Assembly (NCBI RefSeq): GCF_023503965.1
Contig: NZ_CP097298.1
Location: forward strand, 1,133,001-1,197,000
Length of the DNA stretch: 64,000 nucleotides
Origin: Brevundimonas albigilva
GTDB taxonomy: Bacteria; Pseudomonadota; Alphaproteobacteria; Caulobacterales; Caulobacteraceae
Reading direction: 5' to 3'
Positions 1-10,032 of the stretch are shown here, in pieces (positions within the stretch are counted from its first letter, which is position 1; each line of letters starts with the position of its first letter). The notes under the pieces are model-generated. The model worked only from the letters and a program-made list of their open reading frames with translations, was not told where the DNA came from and made no database searches. The translations under genes were made by a program, and so were the position numbers.

Positions 1-376
1 GCAGGACCAGGGTGTTGCCGACGCCCAGCGAGCGCAGGTTGACCGAATTGACGTCGCCGCGGGCCGCGTTCGAGGTCTGGGGGTTGTTGGCGCTGGAGAA
101 CAGCACGTCGCCCATCTGGGGAATGGAGCGCAGCAGGTCGTCGCCGCTGACCGCGCCGGTCGCGACGATCTCTTCCTGCGTCACGACGGTGACCGGCAGG
201 GCGGCCGTGGTCGAGGCGCCGCGGATCTGGGAACCGACGACCACGATGTCCTCGACCTGGGCGGGCTGGCCGTCCGTCGCCGGGTCCGCCTCCTGGGCCA
301 GGGCCGCGCCGGCCGACATCAGCAGGACGGCCGAGGCCGCGCCCGCCCTCAGGGTGAACTTGGACTGCATCTTCAT
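1..376 (-). CDS. TonB-dependent outer-membrane receptor, N-terminal part
   Basis: Only the first 125 codons lie in the window. The start at 376 has a strong GGAGGAG ribosome site just upstream. A signal peptide of about 28 residues ends in ALAQ. It is followed by a short linker with VEDIVVVGSQIRG, a TonB-box-like segment, and then the plug domain (PVTVVTQEEI, LLRSIPQMGDV, NLRSLGVGNTLVL), which occludes the barrel of TonB receptors. The DIVVVGS-type motif is typical of the large receptor families of Caulobacterales. The substrate cannot be told from this part, and the barrel lies outside the window. Confidence 0.9.
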   Translation of the reverse strand, partial: MKMQSKFTLRAGAASAVLLMSAGAALAQEADPATDGQPAQVEDIVVVGSQIRGASTTAALPVTVVTQEEIVATGAVSGDDLLRSIPQMGDVLFSSANNPQTSNAARGDVNSVNLRSLGVGNTLVL

Positions 377-439
377 GTCTCCTCCTCCCGGGCCGCCGTT
401 GTCGCCGACGGTCCCGCCTTCAAAAGTTCGCCCGCGCGG

Positions 440-1858
440 TCAGTCGTCCGCGAGGACCAGGTCGTCGCCCGGCCCGGCGGCCGGATCGGGTTTGGCCGCG
501 ATGGGCGCGGGTTGGCCGTTCAGCGCGGCGTGCAGGGCGTCGCGGTCCAGCTGGCCCTCCCAGCGCGCGACCACCACGGTGGCCACGGCGTTGCCGATGA
601 AGTTGGTCAGGGCCCGGCACTCGCTCATGAAGCGGTCGATGCCCAGGATCAGCGCCATGCCCGCGACCGGCACGTCCGGCACCACCGACAGGGTGGCCGC
701 CAGGGTGATGAAGCCCGCGCCGGTGATGCCCGCCGCGCCCTTGGACGACAGCATGGCCACCAGCAGCAGCGTGATCTGCTGCCAGATCGTCAGGTCGATG
801 TTCAGCGCCTGGGCGATGAACAGGGCCGCCATCGTCATGTAGATGTTGGTGCCGTCCAGGTTGAACGAATAGCCGGTGGGCACGACTAGGCCGACCACCG
901 ACTTGGCCGCGCCGGCGCGCTCCATCTTGGCGATCAGGCTGGGCAGGGCCGCCTCGGAGCTGGAGGTGCCCAGCACCAGCAGCAGCTCTTCCTTCAGGTA
1001 GCGGATCAGCTTCAGGATGTTGAAGCCGTTGGCGATGGCGACCAGCCCCAGGACGCCCACCACGAAGATGATCGACGTCAGGTAGAAGGTGGCGATCAGG
1101 GCGGCCAGATTGGCGATCGAGGCGATGCCGTAGGCCCCGATGGTGAAGGCGAAGGCCCCGAAGGCGCCGATCGGCGCGGCCTTCATGACGATGGCCACCA
1201 GCTTGAAGACGGCGATGCTCAGCGTCTCGAACAGGTCCAGCACCGGCTGGGCGCGCTCGCCGATCAGGGCCAGGGACACGCCGAACAGGATCGACACGAA
1301 CAGGACCTGCAGGATGTTGCCGGTCGAGAAGGCGCTGACCAGGGTGTCGGGGATGACGCCCATCAGGAAGCCGACGATGGTGCTCTCGTGCGCGGCGGCG
1401 GCGTATTGCTCGACCGCGCCGGCGTTCAGCGTGGCGGGATCGATGTTCAGCCCGTGGCCGGGACGCACGATGTTGGCGATGATCAGGCCCACGATCAGGG
1501 CCAGGGTCGAGAAGGTCAGGAAATAGGCGAAGGCCTTGGCCGCCACGCGCCCGACGCTGCCCAGGTCGCGCATCCCGGCGATGCCGGTCACGATGGTCAG
1601 GAAGATCACCGGGGCGATGACCATCTTCACCAGCTTGATGAAGCCGTCGCCCAGCGGCTTCAGGCTCTCGCCGAAGACCGGCCAGAAGTGGCCGATCATC
1701 GCCCCCAGGGCGATGGCGATCAGCACCTGGAAATACAGGTGGCGATAGAACGGCCGGCGGACGGCCGGCGCGGTCTCGGAAGGGACTGGGATCACGAAAG
1801 GCTCCTGATGTGCGGGACGGTTTCCCGCAGTCTCCTCGACAGGCGCGATCTTCGCCAC
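440..1858 (-). CDS. dctA: C4-dicarboxylate:cation symporter DctA
   Basis: This 472-residue protein is a DAACS-family symporter for succinate, fumarate and malate in the inner membrane. The family signatures are visible: hydrophobic helices from about residue 40, the serine-rich [17 protein letters not shown] hairpin near residue 300, and NLDGTNIYM followed by MAALFIAQA near 335-355. Length is slightly above the usual 430-450 because of a proline-rich N-terminal extension of about 35 residues and a C-terminal tail. The assigned start is GTG with a GGAG upstream. It is divergent from dctB-dctD, the matching two-component system, and the palindromes between them suggest DctD activation. I found no convincing -24/-12 sigma-54 promoter by eye. 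Confidence 0.95.
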   Translation of the reverse strand: MAKIAPVEETAGNRPAHQEPFVIPVPSETAPAVRRPFYRHLYFQVLIAIALGAMIGHFWPVFGESLKPLGDGFIKLVKMVIAPVIFLTIVTGIAGMRDLGSVGRVAAKAFAYFLTFSTLALIVGLIIANIVRPGHGLNIDPATLNAGAVEQYAAAAHESTIVGFLMGVIPDTLVSAFSTGNILQVLFVSILFGVSLALIGERAQPVLDLFETLSIAVFKLVAIVMKAAPIGAFGAFAFTIGAYGIASIANLAALIATFYLTSIIFVVGVLGLVAIANGFNILKLIRYLKEELLLVLGTSSSEAALPSLIAKMERAGAAKSVVGLVVPTGYSFNLDGTNIYMTMAALFIAQALNIDLTIWQQITLLLVAMLSSKGAAGITGAGFITLAATLSVVPDVPVAGMALILGIDRFMSECRALTNFIGNAVATVVVARWEGQLDRDALHAALNGQPAPIAAKPDPAAGPGDDLVLADD

Positions 1859-1978
1859 GCTCCGTGAGAGGACTATCGAGGAAGCGTCGGAGATCGACCA
1901 ACCGCACTCGACGATTATTTCAGTTCGTTGATTAGGCTGGATATTGTCTCAATTCCGCCCTCAGTCGGGACGGCGAAA

Positions 1979-2027
1979 GTGCGATTTATCGCCCGCCCGC
2001 CTGGCGTCATCGTGCGATTTTTCGCAC
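1979..2027. promoter_or_regulatory. Tandem palindromic sites, candidate DctD upstream activator sequence
   Basis: Two 16-base inverted repeats lie between dctA and dctB. Site 1 (1979-1994) reads GTGCGATTTATCGCCC and site 2 (2012-2027) is the perfect palindrome GTGCGATTTTTCGCAC. Their centres are 33 bases apart, about three helical turns, and 128 to 161 bases upstream of the dctA start. Paired dyads at this distance are how NtrC-class activators such as DctD usually bind. Assignment to DctD is inferred from the neighbouring genes. Confidence 0.6.
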
Positions 2028-2036
2028 AATGTCGGC

Positions 2037-3860
2037 ATGACCCACGCCGCCGCCCGCCGTTCGATTCCCGCCCTGCGCCGGGGCTGGATGCTGTTCGTCG
2101 CGGTCTGGCTGGTCGCGGCCGTCGTGGCGGCCCTGGGCGCCGGAGAGGCCGCCCGCCGCAACGCCCAGGCGGAGCTGGCGCGTCAGGCCGAGGCCGCCGC
2201 CGCCCTGCACGCGGCGGTCCTGCGCAGCGAGCTGGAGAAGCACCGCTCCCTGCCCCTGGCCCTGGCCGGCGACCCGGACGTGGAGCGGCTGCTGGAAACG
2301 CCCGGCGTCGCCCAGGTGGAGCGGGTGAACCACAAGCTGGAGGATCTCGCGCGCCAGACGCGGGCGGCGGCCATCTACGCCATCGACGCCGGGGGCCGCA
2401 CGCGCGCGGCCAGCAACTGGCGCCTGCCGACCAGCTTCGTCGGCGCCGACTACGCCTTTCGCCCGTATTTCATCAACGCCATGAGGAACGGCCGGGCCGA
2501 GTTCTTCGCCCTGGGGACGGTGTCGGGGCGGCCGGGCCTCTATCTGGCGCGGCGGGTCGACCGCGCCGACGGAAGGCCGCTGGGCGTGGTGGTGGTGAAG
2601 GTCGAGTTCGACGCCCTGGAGGCGGAATGGCGCGCCTCGGGCGAACCGGCCTATGTCGTCGATCCGGGCGGAGTGGTCCTGATCACCAGCGTGCCGGACT
2701 GGCGGTTCCGCACCACCCAGCCGCTGGACGAGCGCCGTCGGCGCCTGACCCTGATCGACCAGACGCTGCGGCCCGAGTCGTTGCGCCCCCTGCCCTTCGC
2801 CACGCCGCAGGGCGACCGGCCCCGCCTGGTCCAGGCCTCGGTCGGCGCCGGGGAGCAGCGCTGGATGCACGCCCAGGTCGGCACGGCGACGCCGGGATGG
2901 ACCCTGCACCTGCTGTCGCCCAGCCGGGGGCGATCGACGTGGCCGTCGGCGCCGCGCGCGCCCTGGCCGCCCTGGTCGTGACCCTGATCGCGGGGCTGGC
3001 CGCCGTCCTGCTGCGCCGCCGCCAGCAGGCCCGCGCCCGCGCCCGCGCCGAGGAGGAGGCGCGGCTGGAGCTGGAGCGGCGCATCGACGAACGCACCCGC
3101 GAACTGCGCGACGCCAACACCGCCCTGAACCGCCAGATCGAGGAGCGCCGCCGCGCCGAGGCCGCGCGCGAACTGCTGCGCGACGAACTGGTGCAGGCCA
3201 GCAAACTGGCCGCCCTGGGCCAGATCGTGGCCAGCGTGGCCCACGAGATCAACCAGCCGGTCGCCGCCATCCAGACCCAGGCCGAGACCGCCGGCGTCCT
3301 GATGGACCGGGCCGAGCCCGAACGGGCGCGCGGCGCCCTGGCGCGGATCGGCGACCTGACCCAGCGCATCGGCGCCATCACCCAGGAACTGCGCGTCTTC
3401 TCGCGCAAGACCGATCCGAAGATCGAGCCCGTGCGCTTGGAGGACGCCATCCACGGCGCCCTGCTGCTGACGCGCGGGCGGCTGGACGAGGGCGGGATCG
3501 AACTGATCCGGCGGGGCGACGCCGACGTGAAGGTGCGCGCCGACCGCTTCCGGCTGGAGCAGGTCATCGTCAACCTGGTCAAGAACGCCGCCGAGGCGCT
3601 GGAGGGCCGCCCCGGCGCGCGCCTGATCCTGGCGGTCGAGCACGACGCCGATCGCGTCCGCCTGATCGTGGCCGACAACGGGCCGGGCGTGCCCCCGCGG
3701 TGCGAGACCAGCTGTTCACCCCCTTCGTCACCACCCGCGCCAACGGCCTGGGCCTGGGCCTGGTCATCTGTCGCGACATCGTGGCCGGCTTCGGCGGCGA
3801 GCTGGACCTGCTGGACAGCCAGGACGGCGCGACCTTCGCCGCCACCCTGAGGAAAGCCTG

Positions 3861-3861
<1 letters not shown>
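2037..3861 (+). CDS. dctB: C4-dicarboxylate sensor histidine kinase DctB (two apparent frameshifts)
   Basis: Membrane sensor kinase that detects C4-dicarboxylates and phosphorylates DctD. An N-terminal membrane helix (about residues 15-35) is followed by a periplasmic double-PAS-like region (RPYFINAMRNG), a second helix near 315-332, a coiled coil, an H-box AHEINQPVAAIQ (His near 403), an N-box (VNLVKNAAEAL) and G-boxes. The reading frame breaks twice: at the G5 run 2926-2930, and at the C5 run 3692-3696. One extra base at each point restores a continuous protein of about 608 residues, the normal DctB length. ATG 2037 is chosen because the longer frame from 1944 would run through the palindromes. 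The stop overlaps the dctD start (TGATG). Confidence 0.85.
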
Positions 3862-5201
<1,340 letters not shown>

Positions 5202-5208
5202 CGCGTCC

Positions 5209-5296
5209 TTCCGGGGCGCTCGAGGAGCGAACCCGGAACCCAGGAGGCGTGCGCCGGCCCTGGGTTCCGGGTTCTCCGCTGCGCGAAGCCCCGGAA
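5209..5296. repeat. Nested inverted repeat between convergent genes (REP-like / bidirectional terminator)
   Basis: Outer arms TTCCGGGGC (5209-5217) and GCCCCGGAA (5288-5296) enclose perfect 16-base inner arms GAACCCGGAACCCAGG (5229-5244) and its complement (5259-5274). The element fills the gap between dctD and the convergent small gene. There is no T-run, so it looks more like an extragenic palindromic repeat that can also end transcription than a classical terminator. Confidence 0.7.
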
Positions 5297-5316
5297 TGAC
5301 GCCTAAAGGGTTAGGC

Positions 5317-5526
5317 TTATTCGTAGCCGTGGGCCGCCTCGTTGATGACCTGCGAGGGCATGTTGGAGAAGTCGACGGCCACCGGATTGGCGACCTTGGC
5401 CTGGTAGGTGCGCAGCACGTGCGTCAGGCGGCGGCGCACCTCGCGCTCGGCCTCGGTGCCGGCGTCCAGCGCCAGCGGGGCCAGGCAGAAGTCGATGATG
5501 GCTTCGGTTCGGGTCAGCGGTTCCAT
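5317..5526 (-). CDS. Small conserved-looking protein downstream of aceA
   Basis: A 69-residue soluble protein starting at ATG 5526 behind AGGAAAGGACCC. It lies 14 bases after isocitrate lyase on the same strand, so the two are very likely co-transcribed. The sequence is mostly helical and charged at first (ERE VRRRLTHVLRTYQAK), ends with NEAAHGYE, and has no membrane segment or metal motif. I do not recognise a family. Position suggests a link with acetate or glyoxylate metabolism, but this is only context. Confidence 0.7.
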   Translation of the reverse strand: MEPLTRTEAIIDFCLAPLALDAGTEAEREVRRRLTHVLRTYQAKVANPVAVDFSNMPSQVINEAAHGYE

Positions 5527-5540
5527 GATGGGTCCTTTCC

Positions 5541-6821
5541 TCAAGCCGCGTGGGTGAACTGGGCGGTCTCGGTCGAGTCCTTCAGCGCCGTCGTGGACGA
5601 CGTGCCGTTGGAGATGACCGTGGCGACCTGGTCGAAATAGCCGGTGCCGACCTCGCGCTGGTGGCGGGTGGCGGTGTAGCCGCGCGCCTCGTTGGCGAAC
5701 TCGCGCTGCTGCAGTTCCGAATAGGCCGCCATGCCGTTGTCGCGATAACCGTCCGCCAGCTCGAACATGGAGTTGTTCAGGGCGTGGAAGCCGGCCAGGG
5801 TCACGAACTGGAACTTGTAGCCCATGGCCCCCAGCTCGCGCTGGAACTTGGCGATGGTGGCGTCGTCCAGCTTGGCCTTCCAGTTGAACGACGGCGAGCA
5901 GTTGTAGGCCATCAGCTTGCCGGGGTGCTGCTTCTGGATCGCTTCGGCGAACTTCTTGGCGTCGTCCAGGTCGGGGTGCGACGTCTCCCACCACAGCAGG
6001 TCGGCGATGTTGGCGTAGGACAGGCCGCGCGCGATACAGTGGTCCAGGCCCGTGCCTTCCTTGAGGCGGAAGAAGCCCTCGGGCGTGCGATTGTCGCGGT
6101 CGATGAAGGGCTGGTCGCGCTCGTCGATGTCCGAGGTGATCAGCTGGGCGCTTTCGGCGTCCGTGCGGGCGACCGTGATGGTCGGCGTGCCGCAGACGTC
6201 GGCGGCCAGGCGCGCGGCGACGAGGTTGCGCTCGTGCGCCTGGGTCGGGATCAGCACCTTGCCGCCCAGGTGGCCGCACTTCTTCTCGCTCGCCAGCTGG
6301 TCCTCGAAGTGGACGCCCGCGGCGCCCGCCTCAATGAAGGCCTTCATGATCTCGAAGCTGTTCAGCGGGCCGCCGAAGCCGGCCTCGGCGTCGGCGACGA
6401 TGGGGGCGAACCAGTCCCGCTTGGCCCCGCCCTCGGCGTGCTCGATCTGGTCGGCGCGCTGCAGGGTGCGGTTGATGCGGCGGCACAGTTCGGGCGCGGC
6501 GTTGGCGGGATACAGCGACTGGTCCGGATACATGGCGCCGGCCGTGTTGGCGTCGGCCGCGACCTGCCAGCCCGACAGATAGATGGCCTTCAGGCCCGCG
6601 CGGACCATCTGCATGGCCTGGTTGCCGGTCACCGCGCCCAGGGCGTTGATGAAGGGCTCGTCGTGCAGCAGTTGCCACAGGCGGTTGGCGCCGCGCTCGG
6701 CCAGCGAATAGGTGATCGGCACGGAGCCGCGCAGGCGCAGGACGTCCTCCGGCGTGTAGGGGCGCTCGATGCCGTCGAAGCGGCCGGCGGGGGACGGAAC
6801 CAGGTCGGCGAAGGTGGTCAT
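5541..6821 (-). CDS. aceA: Isocitrate lyase
   Basis: Cleaves isocitrate to succinate and glyoxylate, the first step of the glyoxylate shunt needed for growth on acetate and fatty acids. The 426-residue length matches the short bacterial form. The catalytic KKCGHLGG loop is present near residue 180 together with [24 protein letters not shown] and the FVTLAGFH segment. It is divergent from a short-chain fatty acyl regulator with about 155 bases between the starts, the usual arrangement for control by that regulator. It competes for isocitrate with icd, also in this window. Confidence 0.97.
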   Translation of the reverse strand: MTTFADLVPSPAGRFDGIERPYTPEDVLRLRGSVPITYSLAERGANRLWQLLHDEPFINALGAVTGNQAMQMVRAGLKAIYLSGWQVAADANTAGAMYPDQSLYPANAAPELCRRINRTLQRADQIEHAEGGAKRDWFAPIVADAEAGFGGPLNSFEIMKAFIEAGAAGVHFEDQLASEKKCGHLGGKVLIPTQAHERNLVAARLAADVCGTPTITVARTDAESAQLITSDIDERDQPFIDRDNRTPEGFFRLKEGTGLDHCIARGLSYANIADLLWWETSHPDLDDAKKFAEAIQKQHPGKLMAYNCSPSFNWKAKLDDATIAKFQRELGAMGYKFQFVTLAGFHALNNSMFELADGYRDNGMAAYSELQQREFANEARGYTATRHQREVGTGYFDQVATVISNGTSSTTALKDSTETAQFTHAA

Positions 6822-6885
6822 GATCGATCTCGTCTCTGGAAAGGCGCGGCCGGGGCCGCCGTCTCAGGGACAAGAACACGCCAGT

Positions 6886-6977
6886 GTCACGAACGATACA
6901 TGGCAACCGCGAATGGCGAAGTCATGATGTCACAATATGACTTTGCTTTGTCGATCCAAAAGTGACATTCTGTGACC
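6886..6977. promoter_or_regulatory. aceA / regulator intergenic control region
   Basis: The divergent promoter region holds repeated GTCAC/GTGAC pentamers: GTCAC at 6886 and 6929, GTGAC at 6962, TGTGAC at 6971. It also has an ACTTTGC core (6940-6946), as found in the RamB operator of corynebacterial glyoxylate genes. These are candidate binding sites for the regulator encoded at 6978. The match is by eye and short. Confidence 0.4.
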
Positions 6978-8405
6978 ATGGACACGGCGGCGGATCGCAA
7001 GCTTTTCCTCGGCGCGCGGCTGAAGCGGCTGCGGCGCGACCTGTCGCTGACCCAGACGGCGATGGCCGCCGACCTGGGCGTTTCCCCCAGCTATCTCAAC
7101 CACATAGAGCGGAACCAGCGGCCGGTGTCGGCCCAGCTGCTGCTGCGGCTGGCCGAGACATACGACGTCGACCTGCGCACCCTGAACCAGGGCGGAGAGG
7201 CGGACGAGGCGCGGCTGGCCGAGGCGCTGGCCGACCCGCTGTTCAAGGGCCTGTCCGTCCCGCGCCACGAACTGCTGGAGCTGATCGAGGAGGCGCCGGG
7301 CGCCGCCGACGCCCTGCTGCGCCTGTATCGCGCCTTCGACGACCAGCGCGCCCGGGCCCGCGCCGCCGCCGACACCGGCGAGGGCCTGCTGGAGGCCAGC
7401 CCGGCCGACTGGGTGCGCGAATACGTCCAAGCGCGCGGCAACCACTTCCCCGAACTGGACCAGATGGGCGAGGCGCTGGCCGAAGCTCTGGCCGCCGACG
7501 CCCCCGCGCACGGCGACGGCTTCGAGCCCGCCGCCCGCCAGCGGCTGGCGGCGAAGCACGACCTGGGCGTCCGCACCCTGCCGGCCGAGGTCATGGTGGA
7601 ATGGACCCGCCGCTTCGACCTGCACCGCCGCCGCCTGCTGTTGTCCGACACCCTGGGCCCGGCCTCGCGCGCCTTCGCCATCGCCTACCAGCTGGCGCTG
7701 GCCGAGCACGGCCCCGCGCTGAACGCTCTGGCCGGGGCCGCGAACGCGCCGGACGAGGCGACCCGCGCGCTGCTGAAGGTGGCGCTGACCAACACCCTGG
7801 CCGCCGCGACCCTGTTGCCCTACGCCGCCTTCCAGCGCGCGGCCGAGGCTGCCGGCTACGACATGGCGCGGCTCCAGGCCCGTTTCGGCGTCAGCTACGA
7901 ACAGGCGGCGCACCGGCTGACCACCCTGTCGCGGCCGTCGGCGCGCGGCGTCCCCTTCTTCCTGATGCGGGTGGACCAGGCGGGCAACATCTCCAAACGC
8001 TATGCCGCCGGCGCCTTTCCCTTCTCGCGCTTCGGCGGCGCCTGCCCGCGCTGGCGGCTGCATTCGGCCTTCCGCACGCCGGGCCGGATCGTCACCCAGA
8101 TCATCGAGACGCCGGACGGAAACCGCTGGTTCACCTTCGCCCGCACGGTCGAGCGCCAGGGCCACGACGGCTACGGAGAGGCGCACGACCTGGCCGTCGG
8201 CCTGGGCTGCGAACTGCGCCACGCCCACCGCCTGGCCTATGCGCGCGGCCTGGACCTGGAGCGGCCCGACGCCACCCCCATCGGGCCGGCCTGCCGCCTG
8301 TGCCACCGCCACTGCGCCGAACGCGCCGCCGCCCCCATCGACCGCCCGCTGGCGGTGGACGACTGGTCCAAGTCGGTCAGCCCCTATCCGTTCGCGGCGG
8401 GGTGA
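6978..8405 (+). CDS. XRE / short-chain fatty acyl (ScfR/RamB-type) transcriptional regulator
   Basis: A soluble DNA-binding protein of about 475 residues. The N-terminal Cro/C1 helix-turn-helix (about residues 12-65) contains LTQTAMAADLGVSPSYLNHIERNQRPVS in two adjoining stretches. A central IrrE-like domain and the ScfR C-terminal domain (GAFPFSRFGGACPRW) follow. A Cys/His cluster CRLCHRHC near 440 precedes a DRPLAVDDW tail. This architecture is the family that controls isocitrate lyase and propionyl- or acetyl-CoA genes. ATG 6978 is preferred over GTG 6972 two codons earlier. Its 3' end overlaps the convergent vapC by 22 bases. Confidence 0.9.
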   Translation: MDTAADRKLFLGARLKRLRRDLSLTQTAMAADLGVSPSYLNHIERNQRPVSAQLLLRLAETYDVDLRTLNQGGEADEARLAEALADPLFKGLSVPRHELLELIEEAPGAADALLRLYRAFDDQRARARAAADTGEGLLEASPADWVREYVQARGNHFPELDQMGEALAEALAADAPAHGDGFEPAARQRLAAKHDLGVRTLPAEVMVEWTRRFDLHRRRLLLSDTLGPASRAFAIAYQLALAEHGPALNALAGAANAPDEATRALLKVALTNTLAAATLLPYAAFQRAAEAAGYDMARLQARFGVSYEQAAHRLTTLSRPSARGVPFFLMRVDQAGNISKRYAAGAFPFSRFGGACPRWRLHSAFRTPGRIVTQIIETPDGNRWFTFARTVERQGHDGYGEAHDLAVGLGCELRHAHRLAYARGLDLERPDATPIGPACRLCHRHCAERAAAPIDRPLAVDDWSKSVSPYPFAAG

Positions 8406-8791
8406 GGGGTAAGACCCGACCTCACGTCCGTGCGGGCGAAGTCGTCGCCGACGTAAAGCAGCGGGCAATCGGCCGAAACCGCCGCCTCATAGGAAAAGCA
8501 GTCGCCGAAGTTCAGCCCGGCCGGATGCGCGCCCTTGCCCCACCGGCCGTAAGCCCGCGCGACGCGTCGCGCCGCAGCCGGCGTGACGGCCGCCTCTTCG
8601 AAGCCCAGACCGTCGATCAGCGCCTGCATCTCCTCGCCCAGTCCCCTGCGCGCGGCGACGATCAGGGCCTCGGCGACGGTGGCCGTCGAAATCCGCAAGA
8701 CGTCGGCTTCCTCCAACGCCTCGGCGCAGGCGTCCGCCTCCGGCTCGCCCAACAGGATCGCCATCAGGGCGGAGGTGTCGACCGCGATCAT
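8384..8791 (-). CDS. vapC: VapC-type PIN-domain toxin (ribonuclease)
   Basis: A 135-residue PIN-domain endoribonuclease. The N-terminal MIAVDTSALMAILLGE carries the first catalytic Asp, and TATVAEAL the conserved Glu region. NFGDCFSYEAA and LLYVGDDFART supply the remaining acidic residues. It starts inside the stop codon of the antitoxin (ATGA), so the two are translationally coupled. The last codons overlap the 3' end of the convergent regulator gene. Confidence 0.93.
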   Translation of the reverse strand: MIAVDTSALMAILLGEPEADACAEALEEADVLRISTATVAEALIVAARRGLGEEMQALIDGLGFEEAAVTPAAARRVARAYGRWGKGAHPAGLNFGDCFSYEAAVSADCPLLYVGDDFARTDVRSGLTPHPAANG

Positions 8792-9054
8792 TCGGGCAGG
8801 CCGTCCGCCCCATAAAAAAGAAAGTCCTGGCTGCGGGAGGCGGCCGGTCCGTCAACCGCAGCGGCCTTGACGCCGGCCGATTGGCGCACCGTCTTCAGAA
8901 GCGTGCGGCGCGCGTCCCGATCCGGCGCAGCCCGCATCGGAGCCAGCCTCACCGCCGGATGGCCGTGCCGGGTCAGCACCACCTCTTCACCCGCTTCGGC
9001 CCGCCGGACCAGGTCGGTCAGCTGGCCCTTGGCGTCCGTCACAGAAACTTCCAT
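8788..9054 (-). CDS. vapB: Phd/YefM-type antitoxin (VapB partner)
   Basis: An 88-residue antitoxin. Residues 1-40 (MEVSVTDAKGQLTDLVRRAE, then VVLTRHGHPAVRLAPM) are the DNA-binding Phd fold. The C-terminal half (residues 45-88, including SRSQDFLFYGADG) should wrap and neutralise the toxin. The start at 9054 has GGAAGGAG upstream. A perfect palindrome sits about 23 bases upstream, the expected site of autorepression by the toxin-antitoxin complex. Confidence 0.9.
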   Translation of the reverse strand: MEVSVTDAKGQLTDLVRRAEAGEEVVLTRHGHPAVRLAPMRAAPDRDARRTLLKTVRQSAGVKAAAVDGPAASRSQDFLFYGADGLPE

Positions 9055-9076
9055 GGGTCCGCTCCTTCCGGGCCAA

Positions 9077-9099
9077 TATGGACCATTGAATGGTCCATA
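9077..9099. promoter_or_regulatory. vapBC operator palindrome
   Basis: Perfect 10-base arms TATGGACCAT (9077-9086) and ATGGTCCATA (9090-9099) flank a TGA spacer, 23 to 45 bases upstream of the antitoxin start. This is the expected place for conditional autorepression by a Phd-PIN complex. Confidence 0.75.
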
Positions 9100-9116
9100 A
9101 CAAGAGCGCATCCGCC

Positions 9117-9947
9117 TCAGTGGCTGAGCAGCAACCAGGCGGGGCAGCGGGCGATCAGGGCCTGGGTGACGCCGCCCAGCACCCATTCGCGCAGGCGGGA
9201 ATGACCCCAGGCGCCGGCGACGACCAGGTTGGCGCCCGTCTCCTCCACGCAGGCCAGCAGCCGGTCGCCCGCCGGGCGGTCGTCGGCGATGCGGACCTCG
9301 CCCTCGGCCGCTGCGCCGTGGCGACACAGCCAGTCGGCCACGTCCCGCACCCGCGCCTGGGCCGCGTCCGCCTGGTCGGGGGCGCAGATTTCGACCACCC
9401 GCACGGCCTGGGCCCGGCGCAGCAAAGGCAGGGCGCCGGCGGTCGCGCGCTGGGCCTCGCGCCCGTCCTGCCACGCGACCAGGGCGACGCCGTCCAGCGG
9501 CGCGGCCTGGGCCTGCGGCGGGGCGATCAGGACCGGACGGCCGGCGGCCATGACCAGGTCGCCCGCATCCGGGGCGCGATAGGGGCGGCGGCCCCCTTCG
9601 CGGCCGATCAGCAGCAGGTCCGCGGCGCGCGCCTGACGCGCCAGCCAGGCCGCCGGATAGCCGATCTGCGCGCGCCAGGAATGGCGTACGTTCGCCGCCT
9701 CGGCCGTCGCCGCGAAGCGGGCGCGGGCCTCGGCCAGTTCGGCGGCGGCCTGGTCGCGCCGCAGGGACAGGATTTCGCCGGCCATGCCGCCCACCGCGGC
9801 GACGTCCGCCAGGGGCGGCTCGGCCTCGCTGACCGAGACGCCGATCACCTCGGCGTCCAGCGCCCGCGCCAGATCGCAGGCGAAGCCGATCCGCGCGACA
9901 TTGTCCGGCTCGTCGTCCACATAGACCATCAGATTGGCGCAGGTCAT
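9117..9947 (-). CDS. Universal stress protein, tandem-domain UspA family
   Basis: A 276-residue cytoplasmic protein made of two Usp domains. The first begins NLMVYVDDEPDN and ends with LLLIGREG followed by GRPVLIAPP. The second is more degenerate at its start (VALVAWQDGREAQRA) and ends with the nucleotide-binding-type stretch LVVAGAWGHSRLREWVLGGVT. The C-terminal G-2x-G-9x-G-like motif suggests ATP binding in the second domain. A perfect FNR/FixK box 55 to 68 bases upstream suggests induction when oxygen falls, as for many tandem Usp proteins. Confidence 0.9.
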   Translation of the reverse strand: MTCANLMVYVDDEPDNVARIGFACDLARALDAEVIGVSVSEAEPPLADVAAVGGMAGEILSLRRDQAAAELAEARARFAATAEAANVRHSWRAQIGYPAAWLARQARAADLLLIGREGGRRPYRAPDAGDLVMAAGRPVLIAPPQAQAAPLDGVALVAWQDGREAQRATAGALPLLRRAQAVRVVEICAPDQADAAQARVRDVADWLCRHGAAAEGEVRIADDRPAGDRLLACVEETGANLVVAGAWGHSRLREWVLGGVTQALIARCPAWLLLSH

Positions 9948-10001
9948 GGCCAGGCTCCTTTGTGTTCGAAGCCTGGATGCGCCCGCCCGGGCCGCCGCGC
10001 C

Positions 10002-10015
10002 TTGATCCGCATCAA
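10002..10015. promoter_or_regulatory. FNR/FixK-type box upstream of the universal stress gene
   Basis: TTGATCCGCATCAA is an exact match to the FNR/FixK consensus TTGAT-N4-ATCAA. Its centre is about 61 bases upstream of the start codon at 9947, a position that would suit a site centred near -41 of a promoter with a short leader. The gene on its other side ends at 10033 and reads toward it. Confidence 0.65.
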
Positions 10016-10032
10016 TCCCTGGACGCGGCGAC

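Noticed and set aside
1859..1978. Possible sigma-54 -24/-12 promoter for dctA
   Set aside because: Every GG-N10-GC candidate on the minus strand lacked the TGGCAC/TTGC context or fell inside the start codon region, so none was listed.
2012..2036. dctB start at 1944 giving 31 extra residues
   Set aside because: It would place the palindromic regulatory sites inside the coding region, and the extra residues do not look like a DctB N-terminus.
5229..5274. Riboswitch or attenuator
   Set aside because: The structure lies between two convergent gene ends, not in a leader, so a terminator or REP-like repeat explains it better.
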